This document shows, piece by piece, positions 20,685-30,714 of a stretch of 64,000 nt of DNA. Below the pieces are notes generated by a model. It was not told where the DNA came from and did not search any database. It saw nothing but the letters and a program-made list of their open reading frames with translations. The DNA comes from Symbiodinium natans (lineage: Eukaryota; Sar; Dinophyceae; Suessiales; Symbiodiniaceae): NCBI GenBank assembly GCA_905221605.1, contig CAJNDS010000502.1, positions 675,001-739,000 on the forward strand. The letters run 5' to 3'. The position numbers and the translations under genes were made by a program. Numbering within the stretch: the first letter of the stretch is position 1; every line of letters starts with the position of its first letter.

Positions 20685-21650
20685 TTCTCGAGAAAACCAA
20701 AAAAACCAAAAAAACCAAAAAAACCATCTTTTCCAAAACTATGGGGCTGGGGCCTCCAAAAGATGGTTTTTTTGGTTTTCTCGAGGAAAAAGATGGTTTT
20801 TTTGGTTCGAAACCATCTTTTTCTCGAGAAAAAGATGGTTTTTGAGCAGCCGCTCTTCGAAAAACCATTTTTTACTCGAGAAAAAGATGGTTTTTAGAGA
20901 TCTTACCCTGGAAAAACCATCTTTTTCAGAAAAAGATGGTTTTTTGAGGTCTTGTCCTGGTAAAACCATCTTTTTCTCGAGAAAAAGATGGTTTTTGGAG
21001 GTCTTCTCCTGGTAAAACCATCTTTTTCTCGAGAAAAAGATGGTTTTGCGAAGGATGGTTGCTCAAAACAATCTTTTTCTCGAGAAAAAGATGGTTTCGA
21101 ACCAAAAAACCATCTTTTTCTCGAGAAAACCAAAAAAACCAAAAAAAACAAAAAAACCATCTTTTCCAAAACTATGGGGCTGGGGCCTTCAAGAGATGGT
21201 TTTTTTTGGTTTTCTCGAGAAAAAGATGGTTTTTTTGGTTCGAAACCATCTTTTTCTCGAGAAAAAGATGGTTTTTGAGCAGCCGCTCTTCGAAAAACCA
21301 TCTTTTTCTCGAGAAAAAGATTGTTTTTGGAGATCTTGTCCTGGAAAAACCATCTTTTTCTCGAGAAAAAGATGGTTTTTGGAGGTCTTGTCCTGGTAAA
21401 ACCATCTTTTTCTCGAGAAAAAGATGGTTTTTGGAGGTCTTGTCCTGGTAAAACCATTTTTTTCTCGAGAAAAAGATGGTTTTTAGAAGAGCGGCTGCTC
21501 AAAAACCATCTTTTTCTCGAGAAAAAGATGGTTTCGAACCAAAAAAACCATCTTTTTCTCGAGAAAACCAAAAAAACCATCTTTTGGAGGCCCCAGCCCC
21601 ATAGTTTTGGAAAAGATGGTTTTTTTGGTTTTTTTGGTTTTTTTGGATTT
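20685..21650. repeat. Array of CTCGAG-centred perfect palindromes
   Basis: About 15 copies of a near-perfect palindrome of about 34 bp (AACCATCTTTTTCTCGAG and its mirror) are separated by a few recurring spacers: GCAGCCGCTCTTCG, GGTCTTGTCCTGGT, and TTTTTGG runs. The whole block is itself a large inverted repeat: the ACTATGGGGCTGGGGCC spacer occurs forward near 20740 and 21172 and reversed near 21585. It lies in CSL4 intron 3. Six-frame ORFs through it are repeat artefacts. Confidence 0.9.
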
Positions 21651-22436
21651 TTTTGGTTTGTTGGTTTTTGTTAGTTTCTTGTTTTGTTGTTTTTTGCCTT
21701 GATCTGGCTAGGACTCGGCTGCCATCCGCGGTGGGTCCATTGGGGGGGGGTGAGCATATATATATATATATAGGAGGATAAACGGTGCCTAGTTTACAAT
21801 TCCTCCGAAGAACCAGCAAGCCTTTGGGGTTCTAGGTTTCTGCCACCTTGTCCAACTTGGGCTTTAGCACTTGGAGGTTCCCGGACAGCTGCAACGGAGG
21901 GCAGCCAGATAGCCTCGACGGTCATAATGTTTCGTCTTGGTCATAGTTGGGTATCATTTTACATTTTTAAGGGTACTTCAACCCAATAAGGAATATAAAT
22001 GTAAATTTTTGATACGATCCCAACCATGAACTGGCCCTATATGATTCCCTAGAAGGGGTATTAAAAAAAAACAGTAGCAAGTGGAGTCGTACGTAGAGCC
22101 TAACTTGGGGTACCAAAATTTTACATTTGGAGAACGGTCAACTTGGGGTTCTCGGGGTTGCTCCAGAAGGCTCAAATTTGGGGACTTCAAAGAGCAGAAA
22201 GCCGCAGATACTAAACCCGAAGACCTAGAGAAGCCCTTCGCCCCAAAACTGTTTGGCTTAAACCCTAAACCCTAAACCCTAGAATTCCTAAACCTTAGTC
22301 CCCACCATCCGGACAGGATTCCCAATTCAGCCGATCACTTTGTGCAAATGTGGTTCCTTCTTTGCCTCCTTTGGGTTCTCCTTGAGAAACCCTAAACCCT
22401 AAACCCTAAACCCTAAACCCTAAACCCTAAACCCAG
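21651..22436. other. Unique and repeat sequence; no gene called
   Basis: TTTTTTGG decay of the palindrome array, a TA tract (21757-21771), a possible inverted-repeat element (21930-22130) and CCCTAAA arrays leading into CSL4 exon 4. Confidence 0.4.
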
Positions 22437-22515
22437 CTTTGGGTGCTTCCCCGCCAAGAGGTTGGCGCCACGGTGGTTGCCCGTGTGGTCCGCCTGTCAC
22501 AGGAACGCGCAGACT
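22437..22515 (+). CDS. CSL4: CSL4 exon 4 (start of S1 domain)
   Basis: The acceptor ACCCAG is embedded in a CCCTAAA array. The exon reads LWVLPRQE then VGATVVARVVRLSQERAD. The V-G-x-x-V-x-A-R-V strand followed by a short loop is the first S1 strand of CSL4. It ends in phase 1 at a consensus donor (GTAAGC). A TTTAGGG block begins about 40 bases later. Confidence 0.85.
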
Positions 22516-23030
22516 GTAAGCCCAGCCGCGCTTGTTGGTTTTGGGGTTGGGGTTCAGGGTTTAGGGTTTAGGGTTTAGGGTTTGGGGTTTGGGGTTTGAG
22601 GTTCGGGATTGAGGGCTTCGGGGCGTGGATTGATCAGACAGGGTCTTCTTCTCTTGTAGCTCGATCGGCCAACACAAGATCCCAGGGCTTAGGGCCTTCT
22701 TTCCTGCGCAGGCCGATAGAAGCTCCACGTGCATGCAGCAGATTCAGTCTTAGGGCTTCTGGATGAACCCATCAAACGACAGACAGATATGTCGCTCCGA
22801 TGCCCTGGCCGCTGGCTTATAGCCTTGAGAGGCCCTGAGGCTACTTGTTTTCAAGGTCATCAGCAGCTTGAAAGGAATCGCCCATTTTGTGGGGGTCCTT
22901 AAACCTTTCCTCCCCCAAAACATGGGGTTTAGGGTTGAGGGTTGAGGATTTAGGGTTTATGTTTTAGGCTTTAGGTTTTAGGGTTTAGGGTTTAGGGTTT
23001 AGGGTTTAGGGTTTAGGGATTGTGTGGCAG

Positions 23031-23071
23031 GTATCATTGTGGCCGTAGGGGAGACTCCCCTCCACGAGAAG
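23031..23071 (+). CDS. CSL4: CSL4 exon 5 (S1 domain microexon)
   Basis: GTGGCAG acceptor; two bases complete the split Cys codon, then IIVAVGETPLHEK, matching the I-x-x-V-G-x-x-P-L segment of CSL4. Donor GC (GCCGTG). Joining to 22437 and 23890 is gapless against the family. Here a TTTAGGG array lies on the upstream side, an exception to the usual order. Confidence 0.85.
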
Positions 23072-23137
23072 GCCGTGGCAAGCAGCCTGCCATTCATAAC
23101 TCTGCGGCTTGGAATGTGTGCCCCAAAATCCGTACTC

Positions 23138-23231
23138 TGGGAGGAATAATTTCTAATAGTATCCCCTTTAGGGTCCCTTCAGAATTTTACTACAAGAACC
23201 CCCAAAACCCTATTAGAAGTCTTCAGGCCCC
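23138..23231. mobile_element. MITE-like inverted repeat, family B
   Basis: GGAATAATTTCTAATAGTATCCC on the left, and CCCTATTAGAAG then TTCAGGCCCC on the right. A diverged copy of the family at 36409, 39559, 42190 and 50421. Confidence 0.6.
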
Positions 23232-23355
23232 AAATCCCTACCGACCGACAGCCTTGGGGTTTCGGGATGGCTGAGGAGGCCCGTGAAGAGAGCGGCTCAA
23301 GAGATTCAGAGTCCAACGCTACCCCCAACCCCCCCCCCCCACCCAAGAAGAAAAA

Positions 23356-23359
<4 letters not shown>

Positions 23360-23413
<54 letters not shown>

Positions 23414-23682
23414 GATATTATTATATTTATATATTTATATAAATATATATATATATATATATTTATTTATATATTTATATATTTTTATATATTTATATAT
23501 TTTATAATATTTATATTATTATTTATATATTTATATCTTTATATATTTATATATATATTTATTATTTTTATTTTTATACAATATACATATTTATATATAC
23601 ACACTGAAATCTACATAGAATTGATATATATATATATATACATACATATACATATATATATATATACATATATATAGGTGCA
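23360..23682. repeat. CA/TA microsatellite block
   Basis: About 15 CA units then some 280 bp of TA/TTTATA simple sequence. The 136-codon ORF through it is an artefact. Confidence 0.95.
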
Positions 23683-23889
23683 GCGTCTCAGGGTAGAGGA
23701 GCCTTCAGGGACCCCAAAACCTTCGACAAAGCCTCCAAACCCTGAACGTCGACCGTCCTTTTGGAGTTCACGGAGTATATACCCTTCAAGTTGGAGGAGC
23801 AACACCCAAACCTCTACAACCCCCCCCCCCCCCCACTCCTAAACCCTAAACCCCAAACCCTAAACCCCCGTAAACCCTGGGTGCGCCAG

Positions 23890-23931
23890 TTCCGCGGAGT
23901 GGTGCGCAAGCAGGATGTCCGCTTCTTCGAG
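23890..23931 (+). CDS. CSL4: CSL4 exon 6 (S1 domain microexon)
   Basis: GCGCCAG acceptor, then FRGVVRKQDVRFFE. F-R-G-x-[IV]-R-x-x-D-V-R is the most characteristic CSL4 motif. Donor GC (GCGACC), phase 0. The matching next exon in the protein is at 61282, 37.35 kb away; no closer candidate was seen. It is flanked by CCCTAAA upstream and TTTAGGG downstream. Confidence 0.88.
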
Positions 23932-24927
23932 GCGACCCTTGACCCCCCCGAAATGCCCTACTTGGAGTCTAGGGTTTAGGCTTAGGGCTTAATAAGGGCT
24001 TGGGGTTTAGGGTCATAACTGACCTAAATAGGGTGACAAGTCTGATAAGTATAGTTACCTGGTTCTAAGGATACTTAGAACCAAGAACCCATGAACCTCC
24101 AAGTACATCCTGAAACTCCGCCGGAAAGCCCTGTGTGAGCTTTCCCATCCGAAACTCTGGACTCCAGCTCCAAACCCTTTCGTTTTTTGTCTTTTCGTTT
24201 TTTGTCTTAGGGTTTAGGGTTTAACTAGGGTTGAGGGTTTAGGGTTTCGGGTGTTTATGATTATGTACGGTCCCTTCAGGAACTCGGATTCGCGTCTTCG
24301 CAGCAATGAAGAACGAAGCATGTGTCGCGCTTCAGGGCTTTTCACGGCTAAAGGTTTATGGACATTTATGGAGCTTGGACCTCCCCAACAAAAAGGTGGA
24401 AAGCTTCAGGGTCAATTGGGTAAAGAATAGTTTTAATTTTTGGGGGGCTCTTGAGCAAACCGTAGTACTTGGAAGCCTTGAGAGGAGTGGACGTTGAGAG
24501 AAGCTGCGTTTGGGGCATTGACAGTTCGCATCGCATCAGGCTTTCACGAATATGTATACTTAGGGTTTAAGGTTTGGGGTTTAGGGTTTAGGGTTTTAGG
24601 GTTTAGGGTTTAGGGTTTAGGGTTTAGGGTATTCGCACATTCACACAGATACAAAGACAGGCTTGCTGGTTTGCAGTTTGGAAGACGTTACGGGGGACCC
24701 AGGATAGGTTACGAAGTGAGCCCGTCAAAGTCTCCATCCCCCAACTCCAAACCCTTCCGGGGTTTTTAGGGTTGAGGGCTTTGAGGGCTTTGGGTTTTGA
24801 GGGTTTTGAGGGTTTTGAGGGTTTGAGGGTTTTGAGGGTTTTGAGGGTTTTGAGGATTTTGAGGGTTTTAAGGGTTTTGAGGGGCTTAAGAGCGAGCTTC
24901 AGTTTGGTCACAACTTGCGTGCCGCAG

Positions 24928-25022
24928 CTACTTTTGGCTTAGTGCTGCCGCTTAAGCTGCCACGCGTAGAAGACGGGCAACATGTGCTCAGAAGACCCTC
25001 AGGGCCCATGTGTGCCCATAGA
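24928..25022 (+). CDS. Candidate exon, unknown gene
   Basis: CGTGCCGCAG acceptor; after two bases the frame reads TFGLVLPLKLPRVEDGQHVL then RRPSGPMCAHR, to a GT donor (GTGGGATTTAGGG). It is well formed, but family unknown and linkage to 25534 uncertain. Confidence 0.45.
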
Positions 25023-25533
25023 GTGGGATTTAGGGCTTAGGGTTTAGGTTTTATAGTGCTTCGGACGAGCAGCAACATCTGAACCACCACCGGACCTCTT
25101 CCACAGCAGCCTACACACCCCAGCCTCCTCCCCCCCCTCCCAATTATCTTGAGGGCTTAGGTGTTAAGGTGCAGGCCATTGAGGCGCTAAACCTTCAGAA
25201 CTCTCAAAAATCCTGAAAAAACCCTCCAAAAACACGCCCAAAAAACCCGGAACAAACCCCTCAAAAAACCCTAGAAAGAACCTCAACATATCGTCGACCT
25301 CAGGGTGTAGGCACCAGTTCCCTCTGCTTGGCGCTCGGCTCCTCATCGCAGGAGGGCCCTGGCAAGTTCTGCGCGAATCGAGTTTTCAGGATTTACTTGT
25401 AACTCTCTATACCTACAGACAGCTGTATGGCTATACCTACTGGTTCAAGTATGGTCGTTACTACTAAACTGTAGGTTAGTAGAGTCCCAGGTAAGGGTTC
25501 AGGGTTTGGAGTTTATAGGGGTTCAGTGTACAG
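25023..25533. other. Intron-like sequence
   Basis: TTTAGGG remnants, AAACCC-rich sequence and a family C fold-back (25399-25493). No exon seen. Confidence 0.4.
25399..25493. mobile_element. MITE-like inverted repeat, family C
   Basis: TAACTCTCTATACCTACAG on the left and AACTGTAGGTTAGTAGAGTC then CCAG on the right, with GGTCGTTACTACT inside. Confidence 0.6.
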
Positions 25534-25680
25534 GAGGGTTACCCACAAAAACATTATCAAAGAGATCACCCGGAAAACGGTGCAGTTCTTTATTCACGCA
25601 GCTTTGCTCTCCGGTCGTGGGGTGACAGCCAAGCACACCTAGGCCGTAAGATATTAAGCGTTAAGCCGCCAAAGCCCTAA
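25534..25680 (+). CDS. Candidate last exon, unknown gene
   Basis: TGTACAG acceptor; phase 0 reads EGYPQKHYQRDHPENGAVLY then SRSFALRSWGDSQAHLGRKI and ends at TAA (25678-25680). All three forward frames are open for 30 codons or more here, so the frame is not certain. Confidence 0.4.
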   Translation, partial: EGYPQKHYQRDHPENGAVLYSRSFALRSWGDSQAHLGRKILSVKPPKP

Positions 25681-25849
25681 ACTCCCAGAGACTCCAAAAC
25701 CCCTTAGTTAAGGAATATACCTTAAATCGGTTCCAGGGGTGAACCCGGCCCCTGCGTTTTAGTATTTTACGTAAGTACACGAAACGAAACCACGCGTTTG
25801 GATGTGTTCATGGCTGCGGATAGAGACAAGCAGAGTATATATGTGGTCT

Positions 25850-26840
25850 TTATTGAATACTTCAGACATCTTTGTTTCATCGTTATGTAAGTAGAACCGC
25901 GTCTATTTCCATTCTTGTGCATTTTTAAGCTTGCTTATGCAAATTGTGCTTTTCAGACATAGTATATAAGTGGTCTTTATTGAATACTTCAGCAATCTTT
26001 GTTTCATTGTTATGTAGGTAGAACCGCTTCCATTTCCGTTAGTGTTTCTTTCGTATTTGGTTGAGTATGGTCCTTTAAATAGTATTCACTTGAGTCAAAT
26101 TGGGCTATTTGCTTAAGAATTCCTCTAGTAGTTAAATTCGCATAGAATGAATACTTCAACAATATAAAATGTTTCATGAATATGTAAACATAAGGTATTT
26201 CATTTGACTTTGCAGATAGTATTTCAATAATACTTTGCCTGGTGTAAACCCAGCCGTTTCAATGCATTAGTTGCTCAACAAAGCACTATTTGCCCTTTAA
26301 ACCACACTTTGCAATATTTTGGTTGAATATGGTGCTTCTTTCGTATTTTGGTTGAGTATGGTCCTGTAAATGGTATTCACTTCAGTCAAATTGAGGTATT
26401 TGCTTAATAATTACTCTAGTAGCTAAATTCGCATAAAATAATTCTTTCAAAAATACAAACGATTCATAAATATGTAAACATAAAGTATTTCAGTGGACTT
26501 TTCAGAGAGCATACTTTGCCTAGTACAAACACAATTGTATGAATACAGTAGTTGCTCAACAAAGCATTATTTGCACTTTAAACGCACACTTTGCCATATT
26601 TTGGTTGAGAATGGTGTCTATTTCGTATCTTGGTTGAGTATGCTCCTTTGAATAGTATTCACTTGAGTCAAATTGGGCTCTTTGCTTAATAATTACTCTA
26701 GTAGTTAAATTCGCATAGAATCAAGAAAAATGTTTCAGTGTTTGATTAATACTTTGCCTCGTACAAACACAATTGTATAAATAAACTAGTTGCTCAACAA
26801 AACATTAGTTGCCCTTTAAACGCACAATTTGCATAGAAAA
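25850..26840. repeat. AT-rich block with about 290-bp tandem repeats
   Basis: Clearly more AT-rich than its surroundings and free of telomere-like repeats. A unit with TTGGTTGAGTATGGTCC, then TATTCACTTGAGTCAAATTG and TAGTTAAATTCGCATAGAAT, recurs at about 26050, 26343 and 26624. A second unit (GTCTTTATTGAATACTTCAG) recurs at 25855 and 25973, 118 bp apart. Confidence 0.85.
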
Positions 26841-26850
26841 AAACACAGAT

Positions 26851-26997
26851 CTAATCATCTAAACCAGCATTGTCCGCTTCAGATTCAAAAGGTAGATTAT
26901 TCCAATGCTGGCTTATTGGAGTCTGTGAGGTGGGTGTCCCAGTACTGTCCTTCATTACCCGGTGATGAACTACGCGACTTTTGGGCCTTCTTCGTTG
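26851..26997 (-). CDS. Possible C-terminal coding piece on the minus strand
   Basis: A 49-codon open stretch ends in TAG (26853-26851). It reads RRPKSRVVHHRVMKDSTGTP then TSQTPISQHWNNLPFESEAD and NAGLDD. The acidic, Ser/Thr/Asn-rich tail looks like a real C-terminus and no other minus-strand segment in the window is as convincing. With the AT-rich repeats on its 3' side it may be the remains of a mobile element or an inserted gene. Family unknown. Confidence 0.35.
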   Translation of the reverse strand, partial: QRRRPKSRVVHHRVMKDSTGTPTSQTPISQHWNNLPFESEADNAGLDD

Positions 26998-27030
26998 TTT
27001 TTTGTTAAAAAAGCCTAAAAAGGCTTAAAA

Positions 27031-27098
27031 AGGGTAGGTCGCTGGGGGGGGGAGGGGGTAGCTATATGGTACCCCCCCCCCAGTGACCTACCCTTTTT
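27031..27098. repeat. Inverted repeat with poly-G/poly-C arms
   Basis: AAAAGGGTAGGTCGCTGGGG pairs with CCCCAGTGACCTACCCTTTT across a GCTATATGGTA loop. Confidence 0.8.
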
Positions 27099-27214
27099 CG
27101 CCTTGTCTCAAGTCACCCAGCTGCACTGCAAGCAAACTCGGTGTGCAATATAGCGTATTTCCTAGGGCGTAGACTAAAATACAACTAAATCTGCATACAC
27201 GGGACAGTAGAAAA

Positions 27215-27420
27215 ACCAAAAAAACCAAAACCAAAAAACCAAAAAAACCAAAAAAACAAAACCAAAAAAAACCAAAAAAACCAAAACCAAAAAAACCAAA
27301 AAAACTAAAAAAACCATTTCCTAGGAACTCTTACAGGGAGACTTCCTGAATAATGGTTTTTTTGGTTTTTTTTGGTTTTTTTGGTTTTGTTTTTTTTGGT
27401 TTTTGTGGTTTTGGTTTCTT
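27215..27420. repeat. AAAAAACC / GGTTTTTT fold-back
   Basis: About 100 bp of AAAAAACCA-type repeats face the reverse complement across a 45-bp spacer (TTTCCTAGGAACTCTTACAG...). It is compositionally like the TTTTTTGG spacers of the palindrome array at 20685. Confidence 0.8.
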
Positions 27421-27605
27421 GGGTATTTTTGTGGACAGCACCACAACACTGAAATAGCAAATAAACCCTTCGCCCCTGGAGCGTGTCGACATGCACGAGG
27501 GACGCGACGTCGCGTGCAGAATAAAAGTGCCAAAACGCAGGGGCCGGGTTCACCCCTGGAGCCCTTAAATCATATTAGGGTTCCTATTATAATTTAAGTC
27601 ATATT

Positions 27606-28214
27606 CCTTAATTAAGGCGCGCGCGCCCCCAAAAAAACACCCCAACAGACTCCGGAAGAAAAAACAAGGACCCCATGAAGAATAATGTGGCAGGCGCAGC
27701 GAGTTTGGCATGTCGCGAGCAAGCCCAGCACGCGCTGCAAGAAGAAAATTGGTCACGATTTCGTGACCCGTTCTTGGGGCCAACTACGTTTCAAAGTGCC
27801 ATCTAAGAACTGTTCTTGTCTCAAAATTATAAGACCAAACTGGTCCTGTAGACCCCTAAACCCCAAACCTTAAGCCCCAACTCCAAACCCTAAACCCTAT
27901 ACGTAACCCCCCAAGTCCACTTTGGCGCGCAGCGCTGAACAAAACACCCCCCCAAAACAAATCGTGTCCGAGAACGGGTCAGGGGAATGCAGGTAAGCGT
28001 GGCAGGCGCAGCGAAATCGTGTCTTTTGACCAACCCCAGCGGTCGCATCCAGGAAGCAAACTGGAAACATGGAAGTACTCATCGTGCGGGCATGGATGCT
28101 CTGGCCATTCCCATGCACTGGCAACATGGACATAATCAACGTGCGGGCATGGATGCTCTGGCCACTGGTAACAAGCAGGGTGGGTTTTTTTGGGCGCGCA
28201 AGCCTTAATTAAGG
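27606..28214. mobile_element. 609-bp element with long terminal inverted repeats
   Basis: Both ends are CCTTAATTAAGG (itself a palindrome), followed by GCGCGC-type sequence and a CCCCAAAAAAACACCC tract; the right end is the reverse complement (GGGTTTTTTTGGGCGCGC), giving arms of about 36 bp. Inside are direct repeats: GTGCGGGCATGGATGCTCTG twice (28086 and 28141) and GTGGCAGGCGCAGCGA twice (27689, 28000). Short ORFs inside have no recognisable transposase, so it is probably non-autonomous. Confidence 0.8.
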
Positions 28215-28239
28215 GGTTTTGGAGTCTCTGGGCTTTGCC

Positions 28240-28405
28240 CTAAACCCTAAACCCTAAACCCTAAACCCTAAACCCTAAACCCTAAACCCTAAACCCTAAA
28301 CCCTAAACCCCAAACCCCAAACCCTAAACCCTAAACCCTAAACCCTAAACCCTAACCCTAAACCCTAAACCCTAAACCCAAACCCTAAACCCCCCCCCCC
28401 CCCCC
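28240..28405 (+). repeat. CCCTAAA array ending in poly-C at an acceptor
   Basis: About 20 CCCTAAA units then a C tract and GGCCAG, the acceptor of the exon at 28414. Confidence 0.95.
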
Positions 28406-28413
28406 CCGGCCAG

Positions 28414-28522
28414 GAATGAAGTTCCAAATGCCGATTTCGCAGTCTGTTCGCGAGCGGGATGACCTGATGGAGCTCAGCGACGTGTCTTTCCTCTCGAGGG
28501 AGAGGCCCCGCCATGGCTTTGC
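28414..28522 (+). CDS. Exon of unidentified gene Y
   Basis: Poly-C then GGCCAG acceptor. It reads MKFQMPISQSVRERDDLMEL then SDVSFLSRERPRHGFA, ending in phase 2 at a GT donor (GTCTAG). It joins in phase to 28959. The ATG at 28416 may be internal. Sandwiched between CCCTAAA and TTTAGGG arrays. Family not recognised. Confidence 0.55.
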
Positions 28523-28529
28523 GTCTAGT

Positions 28530-28640
28530 TAGGGTTTAGGGTTTAGGGTTTAGGGTTAGGGGTTTAGGGTTTAGGGTTTAGGGTTTAGGGTTAGGTTTAG
28601 GGTTTAGGGTTTAGGGTTTAGGGTTTAGGTTTAGGGTACT
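28530..28640 (+). repeat. TTTAGGG array at an intron 5' end
   Basis: About 15 units directly after the exon at 28414, opposite in orientation to the array at 28240. Confidence 0.95.
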
Positions 28641-28716
28641 GTTTGCTTCTAAGACCCCCCAAAAACATAAAAATGATAATCCCTATAGTGCCCTTATAAG
28701 GAAGACTTGTGTTTTT

Positions 28717-28812
28717 GTTTTGTTGGGGGGGGAGGGGGGGGGAGAGGGGGGGGAGGGAGGGGGGGGGAGGAGGGGGGGGGGAGGGGGGGGGGGGGGGGAG
28801 GGGGGGGGGCCT
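28717..28812 (+). repeat. G-rich tract
   Basis: About 95 bases that are nearly all G with spaced A, a strong G-quadruplex candidate. Gly-rich and Pro-rich ORFs over it are artefacts. Confidence 0.95.
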
Positions 28813-28958
28813 GCACACACGCTTTGCATGCACGGTTTCCATCGTCCCCCATCGTCCATGCTCCAAACCCTGCACCCCAAACCCTAAACCCCAAACCCCC
28901 TAAACCCTCAACCCTAAACCCTAAACGCCAAACCCTAAACCCTCAACCCAAATGGAAG

Positions 28959-29042
28959 GTATGACGACGATGGAAAAGACATGTCCGATGAGTCCGATCC
29001 GGAGCCGAATGCTGGGGAGAGGGTGGGGTGGGAGGCAGAAGT
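28959..29042 (+). CDS. Exon of unidentified gene Y
   Basis: ATGGAAG acceptor; one base completes the split codon with 28522, then YDDDGKDMSDESDPEPNAGE and RVGWEAE. Ends phase 2 at a GC donor (GCATGG). It is a strongly acidic, disordered-looking linker. Confidence 0.5.
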
Positions 29043-29141
29043 GCATGGCGGTGCAGGGCTTCTGACATGACGGTAGTTTAGGGTTTAGGGTTTAGGGTTT
29101 AGGGTAAAGTTTAGGGTTTAGGGTTTAACCCCCCACAACAG

Positions 29142-29181
29142 TGCCCAACTGAAGTTGCAAATAGACCTACAAGTTCACTAT
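29142..29181 (+). CDS. Exon of unidentified gene Y
   Basis: CACAACAG acceptor; joins in phase to 29042 to read V-A-Q-L-K-L-Q-I-D-L-Q-V-H-Y. The frame stops five codons later (TGA), so this could be the end of the gene or be followed by a donor at GTTGTA. Confidence 0.4.
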
Positions 29182-29769
29182 GTTGTAGACTGAAATGTGA
29201 GGAGGATGTGGATGGAAAGGCAGGCTCCAGCAGCCCCAGTGGCCCAGCTATAGCCTAGGTACCCTAGTCATTGGGTCTGTGTTACCCATTCCTGGACTCC
29301 GTAGATTAAGATCAGGTGCCAGCCGAGTCTCAGGGTTTAGGGTTTAGGGTTTAGGATTTAGGGTTTAGGGTTTAGGGTTTCGGGCTCAGGTGGAGGTGCT
29401 CAAACGGGAGTTTACGAAACAAGGGTCCCAATCATCGACCCCCAAATAGTAGGATCCCCTTATTAGGACCCCAAACCCCCAAATGGCCCGATCAGAGGCC
29501 TTCAAACTCAACTTGAACCCCAGAACCCTCCCCATTCTCATTTCTTGCACGATCAAACTCCTGGACCGCAAGCCGTGATCTTACGAAGCTCGGTGGTGTA
29601 AAAGTGCCGCGGTTCGTTCGGGCGTGTTCACAAGCAACATCAGCCTAAGCAGCGACAGAAAGCCCCGAGCCCACGCTCAGAATCCCCATGATGATTCCAG
29701 TTCCTGAACACTGGCCCTAAACCCTAAACCGTAAACCCTAAACCCTAAACCCTAAAGCCATCGTACCAG

Positions 29770-29842
29770 GACTTCGAGACAAGGCAAAGGCCGAGGCAAC
29801 CACTAGCCAACTGCCTTCTGCTGTCGGCGTGGCCTGGTTTAA
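29770..29842 (+). CDS. Candidate exon, unknown gene
   Basis: GTACCAG acceptor in the usual telomere sandwich. One frame reads LRDKAKAEATTSQLPSAVGV; a second is also open. Confidence 0.35.
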
Positions 29843-30331
29843 AGGGGTTTAGGGTTTGGGGTTTAGGGTTTAGGGTTTAGGGTAAGGTCGTTTGTTGGGC
29901 TTGTGGGTCTTCAGGGTTTTTGGAGTTTAAGTCGTTAGAGCTGTGTTGGGTTTGGTTTTAGTGGTTTGGGGGTTGCGGGTTAGGGTTTAGGGTTTGTGAA
30001 AACACACCTTAGCCCCCCAAAACCCTACCAAACCCTAAACCCGGAGCTCAAAAGCTCCGCCGCTACACCACTAAACCTCCCAAAACGTCTGACTCTTCAA
30101 CCCCGAATCGGCCGTAGGGGGGGATTGTAGGGTTTACGAATCCATTCAATCCGTGACCCAGCAACCTTGAAACCCGAACCCCAAACCTCCATACAGGAGC
30201 CATCAGCTGGGATCTTCGCTGCAGAGCGGCAGTTTCCTAAGTTAGAGTCCATTTTTTTGTACCAAATTATAAGGCGGCGCCCTTTGAAACAGGGATCCCA
30301 AAAAAGGGGCCCTAATCTAGAGAACTACCTT

Positions 30332-30426
30332 GGGATGTTGAGCCGTATACGAACAGTCCTTAAAAAGGGATTTGTAATAGGGGCTACCATAATCCTTATT
30401 TAGGAGCTGTGAGTATAAGGGGGACC
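30332..30426. mobile_element. MITE-like inverted repeat, family A
   Basis: GGGATGTT then GTATACGAACAGTCCTTA on the left; GAGTATAAGGGGGACC on the right; arms diverged. Confidence 0.6.
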
Positions 30427-30505
30427 CTCAACCCTAAACCCTAAACCCTAAACCCTATACCCTAAACCCTGAACCCTAAACCCTAAACCCTAAACCCATA
30501 GTCAG

Positions 30506-30578
30506 GTGCCTCGTCGTCAGCATTAGCTTCATCGGCTTGGCGAAGTACAGCATGAAGGGAGACGCGGCCTTCGATGTG
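30506..30578 (+). CDS. Candidate exon, hydrophobic segment
   Basis: TAGTCAG acceptor, then CLVVSISFIGLAKYSMKGDA and AFDV, ending at a GT donor (GTGAGG). The first 12 residues could be a membrane helix. Family unknown. Confidence 0.45.
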
Positions 30579-30596
30579 GTGAGGGGGATAAGGGGA

Positions 30597-30714
30597 ACAG
30601 TAAACTCCAAAAAGTTGGAACATCCTTATCCTCATGCCCCAAAAGCTATACTAAAGGAAATCCCAGCTTTAATCGTCCTTAAACCATGTTCCAACTTTCT
30701 GGAGTTTACTGTAA
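30597..30714. mobile_element. MITE-like element with 24-bp inverted ends
   Basis: CAGTAAACTCCAAAAAGTTG plus GAACAT on the left; ATGTTCCAAC then TTTCTGGAGTTTACTG on the right. Only one copy was seen. Confidence 0.75.

Noticed and set aside
20626-21819. Many ORFs of 64-225 codons with NHLFLEKKMV-type repeats
   Set aside because: They translate the palindrome array on both strands equally well; no unique domain or splice signal.
23267-23677. 136-codon ORF, His/Tyr/Ile-rich
   Set aside because: CA and TA simple sequence.
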